A program made the position numbers and the translations under genes. Below, piece by piece: positions 1-8,917 of a stretch of DNA of 64,000 bases. Each line of letters opens with the position of its first letter. The first letter of the stretch is position 1. The stretch comes from UBA4844 sp050943255 (GTDB lineage Bacteria; Bacillota; Syntrophomonadia; Syntrophomonadales; Syntrophomonadaceae). The notes beneath the pieces are model-generated. The model worked only from the letters and a program-made list of their open reading frames with translations, made no database searches and was not told the DNA's origin. Location of the stretch: positions 1 to 64,000 of the forward strand of contig JBMNOV010000003.1 of the NCBI GenBank assembly GCA_050943255.1. Direction: 5' to 3'.

Positions 1-123
1 TGCTTCCCCCTACATTGATTTCTGCACTTTCAATGATAGGGGATTGGTCTGGCAGAGTGGTCCACTTTTTCGCTAGCGTTTTTATCTTTTTTGGCTCTCT
101 TTTAGGATAGCGTTTATATATGG
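1..123. other. Window-edge stretch before dprA
   Basis: No complete gene fits here. Two + strand frames run in from the window edge: one stops with TAG at 74-76, the other continues to a TAG near 108. Either could be the 3' end of a truncated upstream gene, but neither tail is recognisable. In related genomes the gene before dprA is often comM or rnhB/yraN; the visible residues do not confirm this. A small palindrome CGCTAGCG lies around 71-78. Confidence 0.3.
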
Positions 124-1206
124 ATGGACAGGCTGGAAAAGGCTATTGCCTGTACACTCCACTCAATACCGGGGGTAGGGAATAGAAGCTTATGGAAGAT
201 TAGAAAATTATTCGGCGATTTTAAATCTTTTTATGAAGCTGATAAATTGGTTTTGTATTCTTCTTTTCTTAGCACATCAATCATTAATATATTATTAGAA
301 AAAAGAAGGAATTCCCCTGAATTACTCATGCAAGAATATCAAACAAAAAATATAAAAGTGGTTTGCTGGGATGAACCCTTTTACCCGCAGAGTTTAAGAA
401 ATATAAGTAATCCCCCCTACATTTTGTATTATCAGGGAGATATAAATATTACTAATCAGCCCTGTTTTGCTATTGTTGGCTCACGTTGGCCTACAGATTA
501 CGGACGGAATACTGCTGGCAAATTGGCCAAAGAATTAGCAGCTGTCGGGATGGTGATAGTAAGTGGCATGGCCAGAGGGATTGATAGTGAAGCCCACTGG
601 GGGGCTTTGACAAGCGGTAAAACCATTGCTGTTCTGGGAAATGGGTTAGATGTAGTTTATCCTCGGGAAAACCAGAAGCTATTTGGGGAGATAATAAATA
701 ATGGTGTAGTATTAAGTGAGTTTCCTCCCCATACAGCACCTAAACCATCACATTTTCCTATGCGTAATCGGATCATTTCAGGGCTCAGCCGTGGATTACT
801 GGTAGTTGAGGCAAAGGAGAAAAGTGGTGCTTTAATAACGGTTGATTTTGCTTTGGAACAAGGTCGTGATGTTTTTGCAATACCTGGTCCTATTAATAGT
901 AAGAATAGTGTTGGAACAAATAATTTAATTAAACAAGGGGCTAAACTAACAATGAGCATTGAAGATATATTAGAAGAGTATTATGATATCAATCATGTTT
1001 ACAGTAAAACCGAACCGGAGCAGCTTAGTATTTTAGATGGTAATGAAAAACTTCTTTTAGATATAATTGCCCATAACTCTATGCATTTTGACCAAATGCT
1101 TCAACTTACTGGATTAGATATTGGCTCTTTGAGCACGCTTTTATTTAAACTTGAATTAAAAGGTATAATTAAATCCTTACCGGGTAATTATTATGTGAGA
1201 CTATAA
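124..1206 (+). CDS. dprA: DNA-processing protein DprA (Smf)
   Basis: DprA binds incoming single-stranded DNA during natural transformation and loads RecA on it; it acts in the cytoplasm. The 360-residue protein has a helix-hairpin-helix-like N-terminus (IPGVGNRSLWKI). The Rossmann-type core carries the family signatures IVGSR and SGMARGIDSEAH around residues 118-160. A winged-helix-like tail follows from about residue 305. Length and order match ordinary DprA. The start is an ATG with only a weak upstream GGA; an alternative is hard to defend because the helix-hairpin-helix begins at once. topA follows after 31 bp, the usual dprA-topA pairing in Firmicutes. Family assignment is secure; whether the cell is competent cannot be told from here. 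Confidence 0.95.
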   Translation: MDRLEKAIACTLHSIPGVGNRSLWKIRKLFGDFKSFYEADKLVLYSSFLSTSIINILLEKRRNSPELLMQEYQTKNIKVVCWDEPFYPQSLRNISNPPYILYYQGDINITNQPCFAIVGSRWPTDYGRNTAGKLAKELAAVGMVIVSGMARGIDSEAHWGALTSGKTIAVLGNGLDVVYPRENQKLFGEIINNGVVLSEFPPHTAPKPSHFPMRNRIISGLSRGLLVVEAKEKSGALITVDFALEQGRDVFAIPGPINSKNSVGTNNLIKQGAKLTMSIEDILEEYYDINHVYSKTEPEQLSILDGNEKLLLDIIAHNSMHFDQMLQLTGLDIGSLSTLLFKLELKGIIKSLPGNYYVRL

Positions 1207-1237
1207 TTGCAGCATTATATGTGGAGAGGTGATATGT

Positions 1238-3316
1238 TTGTCAACTAATACCCTGTTAATTGTTGAATCTGCAGCCAAAGCCAAAACAATAGGTAAGTTT
1301 TTGGGTAAAGGTTATAAAATAAAGGCTTCGGTTGGGCACATAAAAGATCTTCCCAAAAGTAAATTAGGGATAGACATAGAAAACGATTTTGAACCCCAAT
1401 ATATAACTATCAGGGGGAAAGGAAGCCTGTTAAAGGAAATAAAAGAAGAAGCACAAAAGGCTTCAAGAGTTTTGTTAGCAACTGACCCTGACCGGGAAGG
1501 CGAAGCTATAGCCTGGCACCTGCAAAATGCTATTAAAGTACCTCCCGAAGAAAAATGCCGTATAGAATTTAATGAAATAACCCGTGATGCGGTTAAGAAT
1601 GCTATTAAAAATTCCCGCCCTATAGATTTAGACCGAGTTAATGCCCAGCAGGCAAGAAGAGTATTAGATCGGCTAGTAGGATATAACTTAAGTCCACTAT
1701 TATGGAGCAAAGTCCGTAAAGGTCTAAGCGCAGGCCGGGTTCAATCTGTGGTTGTACGACTAATATGTGATCGCGAAACCGAAATAAAAGACTTTGTTGC
1801 TGAGGAGTATTGGACTATTGATGTACTTTTGGGGAAAGCCTTAGGTAAAGACTTCGTTGCCCGGGTTATCAGTAAGAATGATAAAAAAATTGAGATAGGT
1901 TCAAAGGAGCAAAAAGACGAAATAGTAGCTGCTTTGGAAAAAAGTGAATTTGTTGTTAACCGGGTGGAAAAAAAAGAAAGAAGAAAGAAGGCACCAGCTC
2001 CATTTATAACCAGTACTCTCCAACAGGAAGCAGCCCGGCGCCTAAGCTTTTATTCTAAACGAACCATGAGGGTAGCTCAGGAGTTATATGAAGGATTAGA
2101 AATTGGCAAAGAAGGAACTATAGGTCTTATTACGTATCTTAGAACAGACTCAACCAGGGTGGCAAGTGTTGCTCAGGTAGAAGCACTGGAGTATATTCGT
2201 ACACATTATGGTGAACAGTATGTCCCAACTACTCCTAATATATATAAAAGCAAAAAGGAAGCTCAGGACGCCCATGAAGCTATACGACCTTCAGCAGTTA
2301 CACGAACACCGGAGAGCATAAAGGATTATTTGACTAGAGATCAATACCGATTATATAAATTAATATGGGAACGTTTCGTCGCCAGCCAAATGGCCGCAGC
2401 CTTATATGATACTGTGAGCGTAGAGATGACTGCGGGGGAATATGGTGTAAGGGCTAGCAGCTCACAGCTTAGATTTGCCGGTTATAAAAAAATTTACAAC
2501 GATACTGAAGAGGAAGAGATAAAAAACTTTATCCCAGAACTGCAGAAAGGGGATATTTTAGATCTACGGAAGATCAACTCTGAACAGCATTTTACCCAGC
2601 CACCGCCTCGATTTAGTGAAGCTAGCCTGGTTAAGCTGTTAGAAGAAAAGAATATTGGCCGTCCTAGCACTTATGCTCCGATTATAGATACTATTTTAAA
2701 AAGAAGCTATGTTGAAAGGCAAAATAAACAGTTTGTTCCAACTGAACTTGGTTTTATTGTGGTTGATTTACTCAAGGAAAATTTCTCTGGAATCGTAGAT
2801 GTCGAGTTTACAGCCAAGATGGAGGAGGATTTGGATTTAGTCGAAGAGGGAGAATTGAACTGGAAGCAAGTAGTCCGTAATTTTTACCATCCCTTCGCCC
2901 AGGACCTGGAAAAGGCCTCCGCTTTGGTGCAAAAGATTGAGATTAAGGATGAAGAAGCAGGAAAGGATTGTCCCGAGTGTGGAAGACCTATGTTAATTAA
3001 GCATGGTCGCTTTGGTAAGTTTTTAGCCTGTTCGGGTTTTCCTGATTGTAGGCACACGGAATCATTTGTGGAAGAAGTTGGGGTAGAGTGTCCTCTATGT
3101 GGAGGTGATATTATTGCTCTCAAAAGTAAAAAAGGAAGACGTTTTTTTGGATGCAGCAATTACCCAGCTTGCGAGTTCCGTTCCTGGAACAAACCTACCG
3201 GTGAAAAGTGCCCGGTTTGCGGGGATATTTTAGTTGAAAAACAGAACCGAAAAAAAGAAAGTATGTCGGCCTGTCATAATTCCGAATGTAAATTTAGCAA
3301 GGAGATGACTACCTAA
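1238..3316 (+). CDS. topA: DNA topoisomerase I, type IA
   Basis: Relaxes negative supercoils by cutting one strand through a 5'-phosphotyrosine. I place the start at TTG 1238, because GGAGAGGTGAT at 1223-1233 is an ideal ribosome site for it; the longer GTG at 1229 lies inside that site. From TTG the protein opens as typical TopA (STNTLLIVES). The TOPRIM domain shows ATDPDREGEAIAWHL, and the catalytic tyrosine is Y300 in GLITYLRTDSTR. Three C-terminal four-cysteine zinc ribbons follow (CPECG, CPLCG and CPVCG starts). The first motif reads VESAAKAKT where most homologues have VESPAKAKT. The next gene, trmFO, starts 2 bp after the stop, so the two are probably cotranscribed. Confidence 0.97.
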   Translation: MSTNTLLIVESAAKAKTIGKFLGKGYKIKASVGHIKDLPKSKLGIDIENDFEPQYITIRGKGSLLKEIKEEAQKASRVLLATDPDREGEAIAWHLQNAIKVPPEEKCRIEFNEITRDAVKNAIKNSRPIDLDRVNAQQARRVLDRLVGYNLSPLLWSKVRKGLSAGRVQSVVVRLICDRETEIKDFVAEEYWTIDVLLGKALGKDFVARVISKNDKKIEIGSKEQKDEIVAALEKSEFVVNRVEKKERRKKAPAPFITSTLQQEAARRLSFYSKRTMRVAQELYEGLEIGKEGTIGLITYLRTDSTRVASVAQVEALEYIRTHYGEQYVPTTPNIYKSKKEAQDAHEAIRPSAVTRTPESIKDYLTRDQYRLYKLIWERFVASQMAAALYDTVSVEMTAGEYGVRASSSQLRFAGYKKIYNDTEEEEIKNFIPELQKGDILDLRKINSEQHFTQPPPRFSEASLVKLLEEKNIGRPSTYAPIIDTILKRSYVERQNKQFVPTELGFIVVDLLKENFSGIVDVEFTAKMEEDLDLVEEGELNWKQVVRNFYHPFAQDLEKASALVQKIEIKDEEAGKDCPECGRPMLIKHGRFGKFLACSGFPDCRHTESFVEEVGVECPLCGGDIIALKSKKGRRFFGCSNYPACEFRSWNKPTGEKCPVCGDILVEKQNRKKESMSACHNSECKFSKEMTT

Positions 3317-3318
3317 AA

Positions 3319-4617
3319 TTGCAGAAATACATCAATGTCATAGGTGGAGGATTAGCTGGATGTGAAGCCGCCTATCATATTGCGCAAAGAGGCCTAAAAG
3401 TAAGACTTATTGAGATGAGACCAATTAAAACTACTCCTGTTCATAAGACAAATCTATTAGCAGAATTAGTATGCAGTAATTCTTTAAAATCTGAGCTGGA
3501 AGATACAGCTCAAGGTTTGTTGAAAAAAGAAATGCGGGCCCTGGGGTCCCTACTATTAGATTGCGCTGATAAAACCAGAATACCTGCGGGTTCAGCCCTG
3601 GCGGTTGACCGGGAGTTATTTGCCGAAACAGTAACAAACCGTATTATGGCTCATCCGCTTATTGAAGTTGTGCGAGAAGAAGCTTGTCAGATACCATCAG
3701 ATGCAATTACGATTATTGCTACCGGCCCCCTGACCTCAGATACTTTAACTAATGAAATACAGAGGCTTACCGGTGAAGAACACCTGTATTTTTATGATGC
3801 CGTTGCTCCTATAGTCACTTTAGACAGTCTGGACTTTAATCGGGTATTTAAGGCTTCACGATATGAAAAAGGAACTGATGACTATTACAATTGTCCCATG
3901 AACCAAAGTGAATATGAAACATTTTACCATGAGCTGATTAATGCAGATATTAAAGAGGGACATAGTGTAGATAAAAACCTTTTTTTTAATGCCTGTATGC
4001 CAGTTGAAGTAATTGCCCGTAGGGGTAAAGATACTCTTAGATATGGGCCTATGCGCCCGGTAGGGTTAAACCCAGGAAAGGATAAGCCTAAACCATATGC
4101 TGTGGTACAGCTAAGGCAAGAGGATATAGAAGGAAGGTTTTACAGTTTAGTTGGGTTTCAAACCCGTATTCGCTGGGGGGAGCAAGATCGAATTTTCCGT
4201 TTAATACCCGGTCTTAAAAATGCTGAGTTTGTCAGGTATGGAGTTATGCATCGTAATACCTATATAAATAGCCCGGCAGTATTATTACCATCCTTCCAAT
4301 TTAAACAAGATAAAAACATTATTTTGGCTGGTCAGATTACTGGAGTTGAGGGTTATATGGAATCAGCTGCAACTGGAATAATTGCTGGTATAAATGCTGT
4401 AAGGATAATGCGAGGGCAAAATCCGATTATTTTATCACATAATACCATGATTGGCGCCCTGGTAAATTATATAACTAATGCAAATCCCGAAAATTTCCAA
4501 CCAGTTAATGCTAACTTCGGCTTATTACCACCATTAATACCACCAGTTAGGGATAAAAGGGAAAGGTATAGGGCTTATTCTCGGCGTGCTTTAGAGGATT
4601 TAGTTGACTTAAATTGA
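3319..4617 (+). CDS. trmFO: tRNA (uracil-54-C5)-methyltransferase, folate/FAD-dependent
   Basis: TrmFO (formerly Gid) makes ribothymidine at tRNA position 54 using methylene-tetrahydrofolate and FAD, the Gram-positive alternative to SAM-dependent TrmA. The 432-residue protein starts at TTG 3319 and opens with an FAD-binding motif, VIGGGLAGCEAA. The CSNSLKSE segment and the C-terminal GQITGVEGYMESAATG block are typical of the family. A ribosome site AAGGAGATG lies at the 3' end of topA, about 12 bases upstream, suggesting translational coupling. Position between topA and xerC is the standard Firmicute order. Assignment is firm. Confidence 0.96.
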   Translation: MQKYINVIGGGLAGCEAAYHIAQRGLKVRLIEMRPIKTTPVHKTNLLAELVCSNSLKSELEDTAQGLLKKEMRALGSLLLDCADKTRIPAGSALAVDRELFAETVTNRIMAHPLIEVVREEACQIPSDAITIIATGPLTSDTLTNEIQRLTGEEHLYFYDAVAPIVTLDSLDFNRVFKASRYEKGTDDYYNCPMNQSEYETFYHELINADIKEGHSVDKNLFFNACMPVEVIARRGKDTLRYGPMRPVGLNPGKDKPKPYAVVQLRQEDIEGRFYSLVGFQTRIRWGEQDRIFRLIPGLKNAEFVRYGVMHRNTYINSPAVLLPSFQFKQDKNIILAGQITGVEGYMESAATGIIAGINAVRIMRGQNPIILSHNTMIGALVNYITNANPENFQPVNANFGLLPPLIPPVRDKRERYRAYSRRALEDLVDLN

Positions 4618-4652
4618 TTTTTTATTGGTTGTAAAAAAATATACCTTATGCT

Positions 4653-4676
4653 AGCATTTCCTTAAAAAAGGATGCT
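4653..4676 (+). promoter_or_regulatory. Hairpin covering the xerC ribosome site
   Basis: AGCAT (4653-4657) pairs with ATGCT (4672-4676), and CCTT (4660-4663) pairs with AAGG (4668-4671), leaving a TT bulge and an AAAA loop. The AAGGA used as the xerC Shine-Dalgarno sequence is in the 3' arm. In RNA the stem could limit xerC translation. There is no U-run, so it does not look like a terminator. Confidence 0.4.
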
Positions 4677-4682
4677 ATAAAA

Positions 4683-5594
4683 ATGTTATTTCAGTATATT
4701 GATGGTTTTATGAACCATATGAAGGTTGAAAAAAGTGCATCAAGCCTGACACTAACTAATTATCAAACTGATTTGTTACAATTCTTTAACTTTATCGCTA
4801 ATAAATATAACTGTAAACTGGAACTAATTCCCCTTGATTTTTTTAATCACCAGGTAGTAAGGGAGTATTTGGCTTATATGCAACACCGGGGCTTGAGTCG
4901 CTCTACCCTGGCCAGGAGGCTGGCCTCTTTACGTTCTTTTGCGAGATTCTTATGCAGGGAAAATATCTTTAGTGAAAACCCGATATCTGCTGTTTCTAAT
5001 CCCAAAAAGGATAAAAAGCTCCCCCGTTTCCTTTATCCTACAGAAATAGAAGCATTATTATTAGCACCTGACATAACCTCCCCATTAGGCCAGAGAGACC
5101 GTGCTATATTGGAAACCTTATATGCTACCGGAATAAGAGTAAGTGAACTGGTAGGTATAGACTTAAATGATGTCGATCTAAATAATGCTGTTGTGAAAAT
5201 TAGGGGGAAAGGGAATAAGGAACGCATTACTCCTGTGGGTAGCATGGCTAGAGAAGCGATCGCAAGATACATTAATGGAGCCCGGCCAAGTTTAAAACCA
5301 AAGTCTGGGGAGGTTATTAAAGCTTTGTTTCTTAATAAATATGGTCAGCGTATTTCCGACAGAAGTGTAAGAAATATACTGAATAAATATGTCCAAAGAA
5401 TATCTTTAAATCAGAAAGTAAACCCCCATATGTTACGTCATTCTTTCGCCACACATCTGCTAAGTAATGGTGCTGATTTACGATCAGTTCAGGAACTGCT
5501 AGGCCATATGAAATTATCTACCACTCAAATATATACCCATCTAACCCGGGAGAATTTAAAGAGTATTCACCAAAAAAATCATCCGCGGAGGTGA
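4683..5594 (+). CDS. xerC: Tyrosine recombinase XerC (CodV)
   Basis: Site-specific recombinase that, with a XerD-type partner, resolves chromosome dimers at dif. The 303-residue protein has an N-terminal SAM-like core-binding domain (about 1-90) and a C-terminal catalytic domain. The catalytic set is complete: R152 (TGIRVSEL), a lysine in GKGNKER, H249 and R252 (HMLRHSFATHLL), H275 (LLGHMK) and nucleophile Y284 (QIYTHL). It sits directly before hslV, as codV does before codW in Bacillus. This makes a housekeeping XerC far more likely than a phage integrase, and no mobile-element hallmarks are nearby. Confidence 0.95.
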   Translation: MLFQYIDGFMNHMKVEKSASSLTLTNYQTDLLQFFNFIANKYNCKLELIPLDFFNHQVVREYLAYMQHRGLSRSTLARRLASLRSFARFLCRENIFSENPISAVSNPKKDKKLPRFLYPTEIEALLLAPDITSPLGQRDRAILETLYATGIRVSELVGIDLNDVDLNNAVVKIRGKGNKERITPVGSMAREAIARYINGARPSLKPKSGEVIKALFLNKYGQRISDRSVRNILNKYVQRISLNQKVNPHMLRHSFATHLLSNGADLRSVQELLGHMKLSTTQIYTHLTRENLKSIHQKNHPRR

Positions 5595-5599
5595 AATGA

Positions 5600-6133
5600 A
5601 TGTTTAAGGGAACAACCATAGTAGCTGTCAAAAGGGGCAATGAAACAGCCATAGCAGGGGATGGCCAGGTTACTTTCGGTCAGAACACGATTATGAAGAG
5701 TAATGCTAATAAAACTAGAAGGCTTTTTAATGGTAAGGTAATTGCTGGGTTTGCCGGAGCTGTAGCTGATGCCTTTACCCTTTTTGCTAAATTTGAGGAA
5801 AAATTATCCCAAGTAGGAGGGAATCTTACCCGGGCTTCAGTCGAGATAGCACGAGATTGGCGTTCTGACCGGGTATTGCGGAAACTTGAAGCTTTACTCA
5901 TCGTAGCTGACACTGAGAAAATGTATGTAATATCTGGTAATGGAGACGTAATTGAACCTGATGATGGAATTACTGCAATAGGATCCGGGGGAACCTATGC
6001 ATTGGCTGCCGCCCGTGCTTTATTACGTCATACTAATCTTAATGCCAGGGATATAGCCTTAGAGTCGATGAAGATTGCTGCGGAGATATGTATTTACACT
6101 AATGAGCATATAAATATTGAAGTAATAGATTAA
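5600..6133 (+). CDS. hslV: ATP-dependent protease peptidase subunit HslV (ClpQ/CodW)
   Basis: Proteolytic core of the HslUV (ClpYQ) protease, a double hexamer of proteasome beta-type subunits. The 177-residue protein starts MFKGTTIVAVK, so a four-residue propeptide would expose T5 as the catalytic N-terminal threonine. The GDGQVTFG and GSGGTYALAAARAL motifs are typical. The start ATG has a GGAGGTGA site just inside the end of xerC, 5 bp away. The partner ATPase hslU follows 21 bp later. B. subtilis uses a serine in this position; this protein appears to have the threonine form, by residue reading only. Confidence 0.95.
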   Translation: MFKGTTIVAVKRGNETAIAGDGQVTFGQNTIMKSNANKTRRLFNGKVIAGFAGAVADAFTLFAKFEEKLSQVGGNLTRASVEIARDWRSDRVLRKLEALLIVADTEKMYVISGNGDVIEPDDGITAIGSGGTYALAAARALLRHTNLNARDIALESMKIAAEICIYTNEHINIEVID

Positions 6134-6154
6134 AAAATCAAAGGAGCGATTATT

Positions 6155-7555
6155 TTGGAAAATCTAACTCCTAAAGAGGTCGTTGAAGAACTCGATAAAT
6201 ATATAATAGGACAGCAAAAAGCTAAAAAGGCGGTAGCAATCGCACTTAGAAATCGTTATCGCAGAAAGAGACTGCCAGAAGAACTACGTGATGAGATTAG
6301 CCCTAAGAATATAATCATGATTGGTTCTACTGGAGTTGGGAAAACCGAGATAGCTCGCCGTTTAGCCCGTCTTGTGAAAGCGCCTTTTTTAAAGGTCGAA
6401 GCTAGCAAGTTTACCGAGGTGGGTTACGTAGGACGAGATGTCGATTCTATGATAAGGGATTTGCTGCAAATATCTATTAGGATGATAAAAATGGATAAAA
6501 TGGCGGAAGTAGAGGATAAAGCTCAATTGCTGGCTGAGGAGCGCATAGTTGATTGTATCTTACCTTTATCTCGCAAACGCAATCAGCCAACCATTAATCC
6601 TTTTGGTTTTTTTCTAGGATCTAATAGGGATGATGAGGATGACGATGATAAAACCTATCAGGAAACTAGAAATAATCAAGAACAACGGGAGATATTAAAA
6701 CAAAAAGTATCTCGCTTTGAACTAGACAAGGAAATTATTGAAATAGAAGTTGAAGAAAGAAATGCATCTTTTATGGAGGTAATATCTGGAACTGGGGTAG
6801 AGGAGATGGGTATTAACCTGCAGGATATGCTAGGTAACATGTTTCCCAAAAATAAAAAGAAACGAAAGGTAACCGTAGAAGAAGCAAGAAAGATATTTAC
6901 TAATGAAGAAGCCCAGCGTCTAATAGATATGGATGAAGTCTACCGGGAGGCTATTATTAAAACCGAGGAAGATGGGATAATATTTTTGGATGAAATTGAT
7001 AAAATAGCGAACAAAGAAGGTACCTATGGTCCGGATGTTTCCCGCGGAGGGGTTCAAAGAGACATTTTACCCATTGTGGAAGGGTCAACGGTAACAACCA
7101 AATACGGACCTGTTAAAACTGATCATATTTTATTCATAGCAGCTGGAGCGTTTCATGTATCTAAGCCATCTGACCTGATTCCTGAACTACAAGGCCGTTT
7201 CCCTATTAGGGTGGAGTTGGAAGAGTTGGGACGTAATGATTTGAAGAGAATACTTATAGAACCAAGTAATTCTTTAATTAAACAATACAGTGCACTACTG
7301 GGTGCAGAAGGGGTTGTTGTCAGCTTCCAGGAAGATGCTTTAGATTATATTGCTGGTATAGCTTTTGAGGTAAATGCACGGACTGAAAATATTGGAGCAC
7401 GAAGGTTACATACAGTTTTAGAAAAGGTTCTCGAAGATTTGCTGTTTGATTCACCTTATATGCAAGGACAACGGATAATTATTGATAAAAAGTATGTAGC
7501 AGACAGATTAAAGGATATCGTAGATAATGATGATCTTAGCAGATATATCCTCTAG
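6155..7555 (+). CDS. hslU: ATP-dependent protease ATPase subunit HslU (ClpY/CodX)
   Basis: AAA+ unfoldase that feeds substrates to HslV. The start is TTG 6155 behind AAAGGAG. The 466-residue protein shows Walker A GSTGVGKTE near residues 57-65, the pore segment EVGYVGRDVDS, a charged intermediate (I) domain of about residues 110-240, Walker B IIFLDEIDKI and the sensor/C-domain arginine segment NIGARRLHTVLE. The C-terminal SRYIL tail matches the HslV-docking tail of the family. The acidic stretch RDDEDDDDKTYQE in the I domain is somewhat unusual. It belongs to the xerC-hslVU-codY operon. Confidence 0.96.
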   Translation: MENLTPKEVVEELDKYIIGQQKAKKAVAIALRNRYRRKRLPEELRDEISPKNIIMIGSTGVGKTEIARRLARLVKAPFLKVEASKFTEVGYVGRDVDSMIRDLLQISIRMIKMDKMAEVEDKAQLLAEERIVDCILPLSRKRNQPTINPFGFFLGSNRDDEDDDDKTYQETRNNQEQREILKQKVSRFELDKEIIEIEVEERNASFMEVISGTGVEEMGINLQDMLGNMFPKNKKKRKVTVEEARKIFTNEEAQRLIDMDEVYREAIIKTEEDGIIFLDEIDKIANKEGTYGPDVSRGGVQRDILPIVEGSTVTTKYGPVKTDHILFIAAGAFHVSKPSDLIPELQGRFPIRVELEELGRNDLKRILIEPSNSLIKQYSALLGAEGVVVSFQEDALDYIAGIAFEVNARTENIGARRLHTVLEKVLEDLLFDSPYMQGQRIIIDKKYVADRLKDIVDNDDLSRYIL

Positions 7556-7564
7556 GAGGTTTCA

Positions 7565-8344
7565 ATGTCAAAACCATTATTGGAAAGATCCAGATCGATT
7601 AATAAAATATCACAGAAAATAGAGGGGAGTCCTGTTGATTTTTATAATATTGCCAGGGTTCTAAGTGAGAACCTGGAATGTAGTGTTTTTATAGTAGGAA
7701 GAAGAGGGCAGATTACAGGCTATGCTTTTACCCCAAATACCTGTTGTACGCAGGTTGAGTACTTATTAGATTATGTCGAGCGTTTTCCGGAAAGTTTTAA
7801 CCAAGAACTAATAGCAATAAAGGAGACCAAAACCAATATTGAATTAAAACAGGGTTGCAAATGTATCTTTAATGTAGATTGTAATAACAATGACTTTTCT
7901 TCAGTAATATGGACGGTTATTCCCGTTTTTGGCGGTGCAAGGAGGATTTGCACACTAATTCTGGGGAGATGGGGCATATATTTTTCCGATGAGACTGTTT
8001 TATTGGCTGAGTACGGGGCAGTGGTAATAGCCAATGAAGTTATGCGTATGAGATCAGCTAGGATTGAAGATGAAGCACGAAAAAATATTTCAGTTCAGAT
8101 TGCTATGGCATCATTATCCTACTCAGAAAAAGAAGCTATTTATCATATTATACCCAAATTGAATAGTAGGGAAGGGGTATTGGTAACTAGCCGGATAGCT
8201 GATGCAGAAGGAATAACCCGTTCAGTTATAGTCAGTGCCCTTAAGAAGATTGAGAGTGCAGGAATAATAGAAACTAGATCACTGGGAATGAAGGGTACTT
8301 ATATAAAAATACTTAACGATTACTTGTTTGAAGAAATTAGATAA
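7565..8344 (+). CDS. codY: GTP-sensing global transcriptional regulator CodY
   Basis: CodY binds branched-chain amino acids and GTP and represses or activates nutrient-limitation genes; in B. subtilis its targets include the fla/che operon. The 259-residue protein has an N-terminal GAF-type ligand domain (about 1-155) and a C-terminal winged helix-turn-helix with SRIADAEGITRSVIVSALKK and ESAGIIETRSLGMKG. TAGGAGG lies just upstream of the ATG. It ends the housekeeping operon, immediately followed by an intrinsic terminator and then the fla/che cluster. Whether it controls the downstream genes is inference from position. Confidence 0.96.
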   Translation: MSKPLLERSRSINKISQKIEGSPVDFYNIARVLSENLECSVFIVGRRGQITGYAFTPNTCCTQVEYLLDYVERFPESFNQELIAIKETKTNIELKQGCKCIFNVDCNNNDFSSVIWTVIPVFGGARRICTLILGRWGIYFSDETVLLAEYGAVVIANEVMRMRSARIEDEARKNISVQIAMASLSYSEKEAIYHIIPKLNSREGVLVTSRIADAEGITRSVIVSALKKIESAGIIETRSLGMKGTYIKILNDYLFEEIR

Positions 8345-8375
8345 TGCACCTATTTATAAAATTAATACAACCACT

Positions 8376-8408
8376 AAAAATACCGGTTATGTCCCGGTAT
8401 TTTTTTTA
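8376..8408 (+). terminator. Intrinsic terminator after codY
   Basis: TACCGG (8381-8386) pairs with CCGGTA (8394-8399) across a 7-base loop. The stem is extended by flanking A and T runs and followed by a run of T through 8407. This separates codY from the fla/che operon. Confidence 0.88.
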
Positions 8409-8424
8409 TAAAAAAAATTAAATA

Positions 8425-8460
8425 TTTGTTTCAAACAAAAGGAATATTGTCGGTTAAAAT
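8425..8460 (+). promoter_or_regulatory. Candidate operator and -10 element ahead of the fla/che operon
   Basis: A perfect palindrome TTTGTTTCAAACAAA sits at 8425-8439, between the codY terminator and flgB. A TAAAAT hexamer at 8455-8460 could be a -10 box, but no good -35 lies 17 bp away, so the promoter would need an activator or the palindrome itself is the control site. It does not resemble the CodY consensus or a SigD promoter. All of this is from sequence only. Confidence 0.4.
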
Positions 8461-8498
8461 AGAAGGTAATGAAGGAAAAATTATCTAGGAGTGATATT

Positions 8499-8915
8499 TT
8501 GATTGACAGGATATTTACGTCCCCTACCCAACTATTACTTAATAAAGGACTGGACGTACTTGCCCTTAGAAATATGGCTATTGCTAACAATATAGCCAAT
8601 GTTGATACTCCGGGATATAAACGCCGGGAGATAATTTTCGAGGAAAATATTAAAAAGGTCCTAGAAAAAAAACAAATAAATGATAAACTATATCTAAACA
8701 ATTCGCGACATATGCAGATTTTGGAACAAACCAGTCGAATTGAACCGGAATTAAGAATAGTAAATGAGACAAGCTATCGAAATGATGGAAATAATGTCGA
8801 CATAGATGTTGAAACTGCCAAGTTAGCCAAGAACAAATTAGCTTATGATGCTCTTGGACGGAGTATGAGTAATGAATTACGTCTTTTGCGGATAGCAATA
8901 ACCGGAAGGAGTTAA
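8499..8915 (+). CDS. flgB: Flagellar basal-body rod protein FlgB
   Basis: Proximal rod subunit exported through the flagellar type III apparatus. I start it at TTG 8499, because TAGGAGTGAT at 8486-8495 is spaced correctly; the longer ATG at 8469 has an AGAAGG only 2 bases away. This gives 138 residues starting with IDRIFTSPTQL, close to the usual FlgB beginning. The flagellar rod signature NNIANVDTPGYKR lies near residues 31-43. The C-terminal helix has the common NKLAYDALGRSM pattern. First gene of the fla/che cluster; flgC follows after 2 bp. Confidence 0.93.
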   Translation: MIDRIFTSPTQLLLNKGLDVLALRNMAIANNIANVDTPGYKRREIIFEENIKKVLEKKQINDKLYLNNSRHMQILEQTSRIEPELRIVNETSYRNDGNNVDIDVETAKLAKNKLAYDALGRSMSNELRLLRIAITGRS

Positions 8916-8917
8916 TA

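Noticed and set aside
4683..5594. XerC-like recombinase as a sign of a mobile element
   Set aside because: The gene is in the conserved xerC-hslVU-codY block, with no attachment-site repeats, phage genes or composition change nearby.
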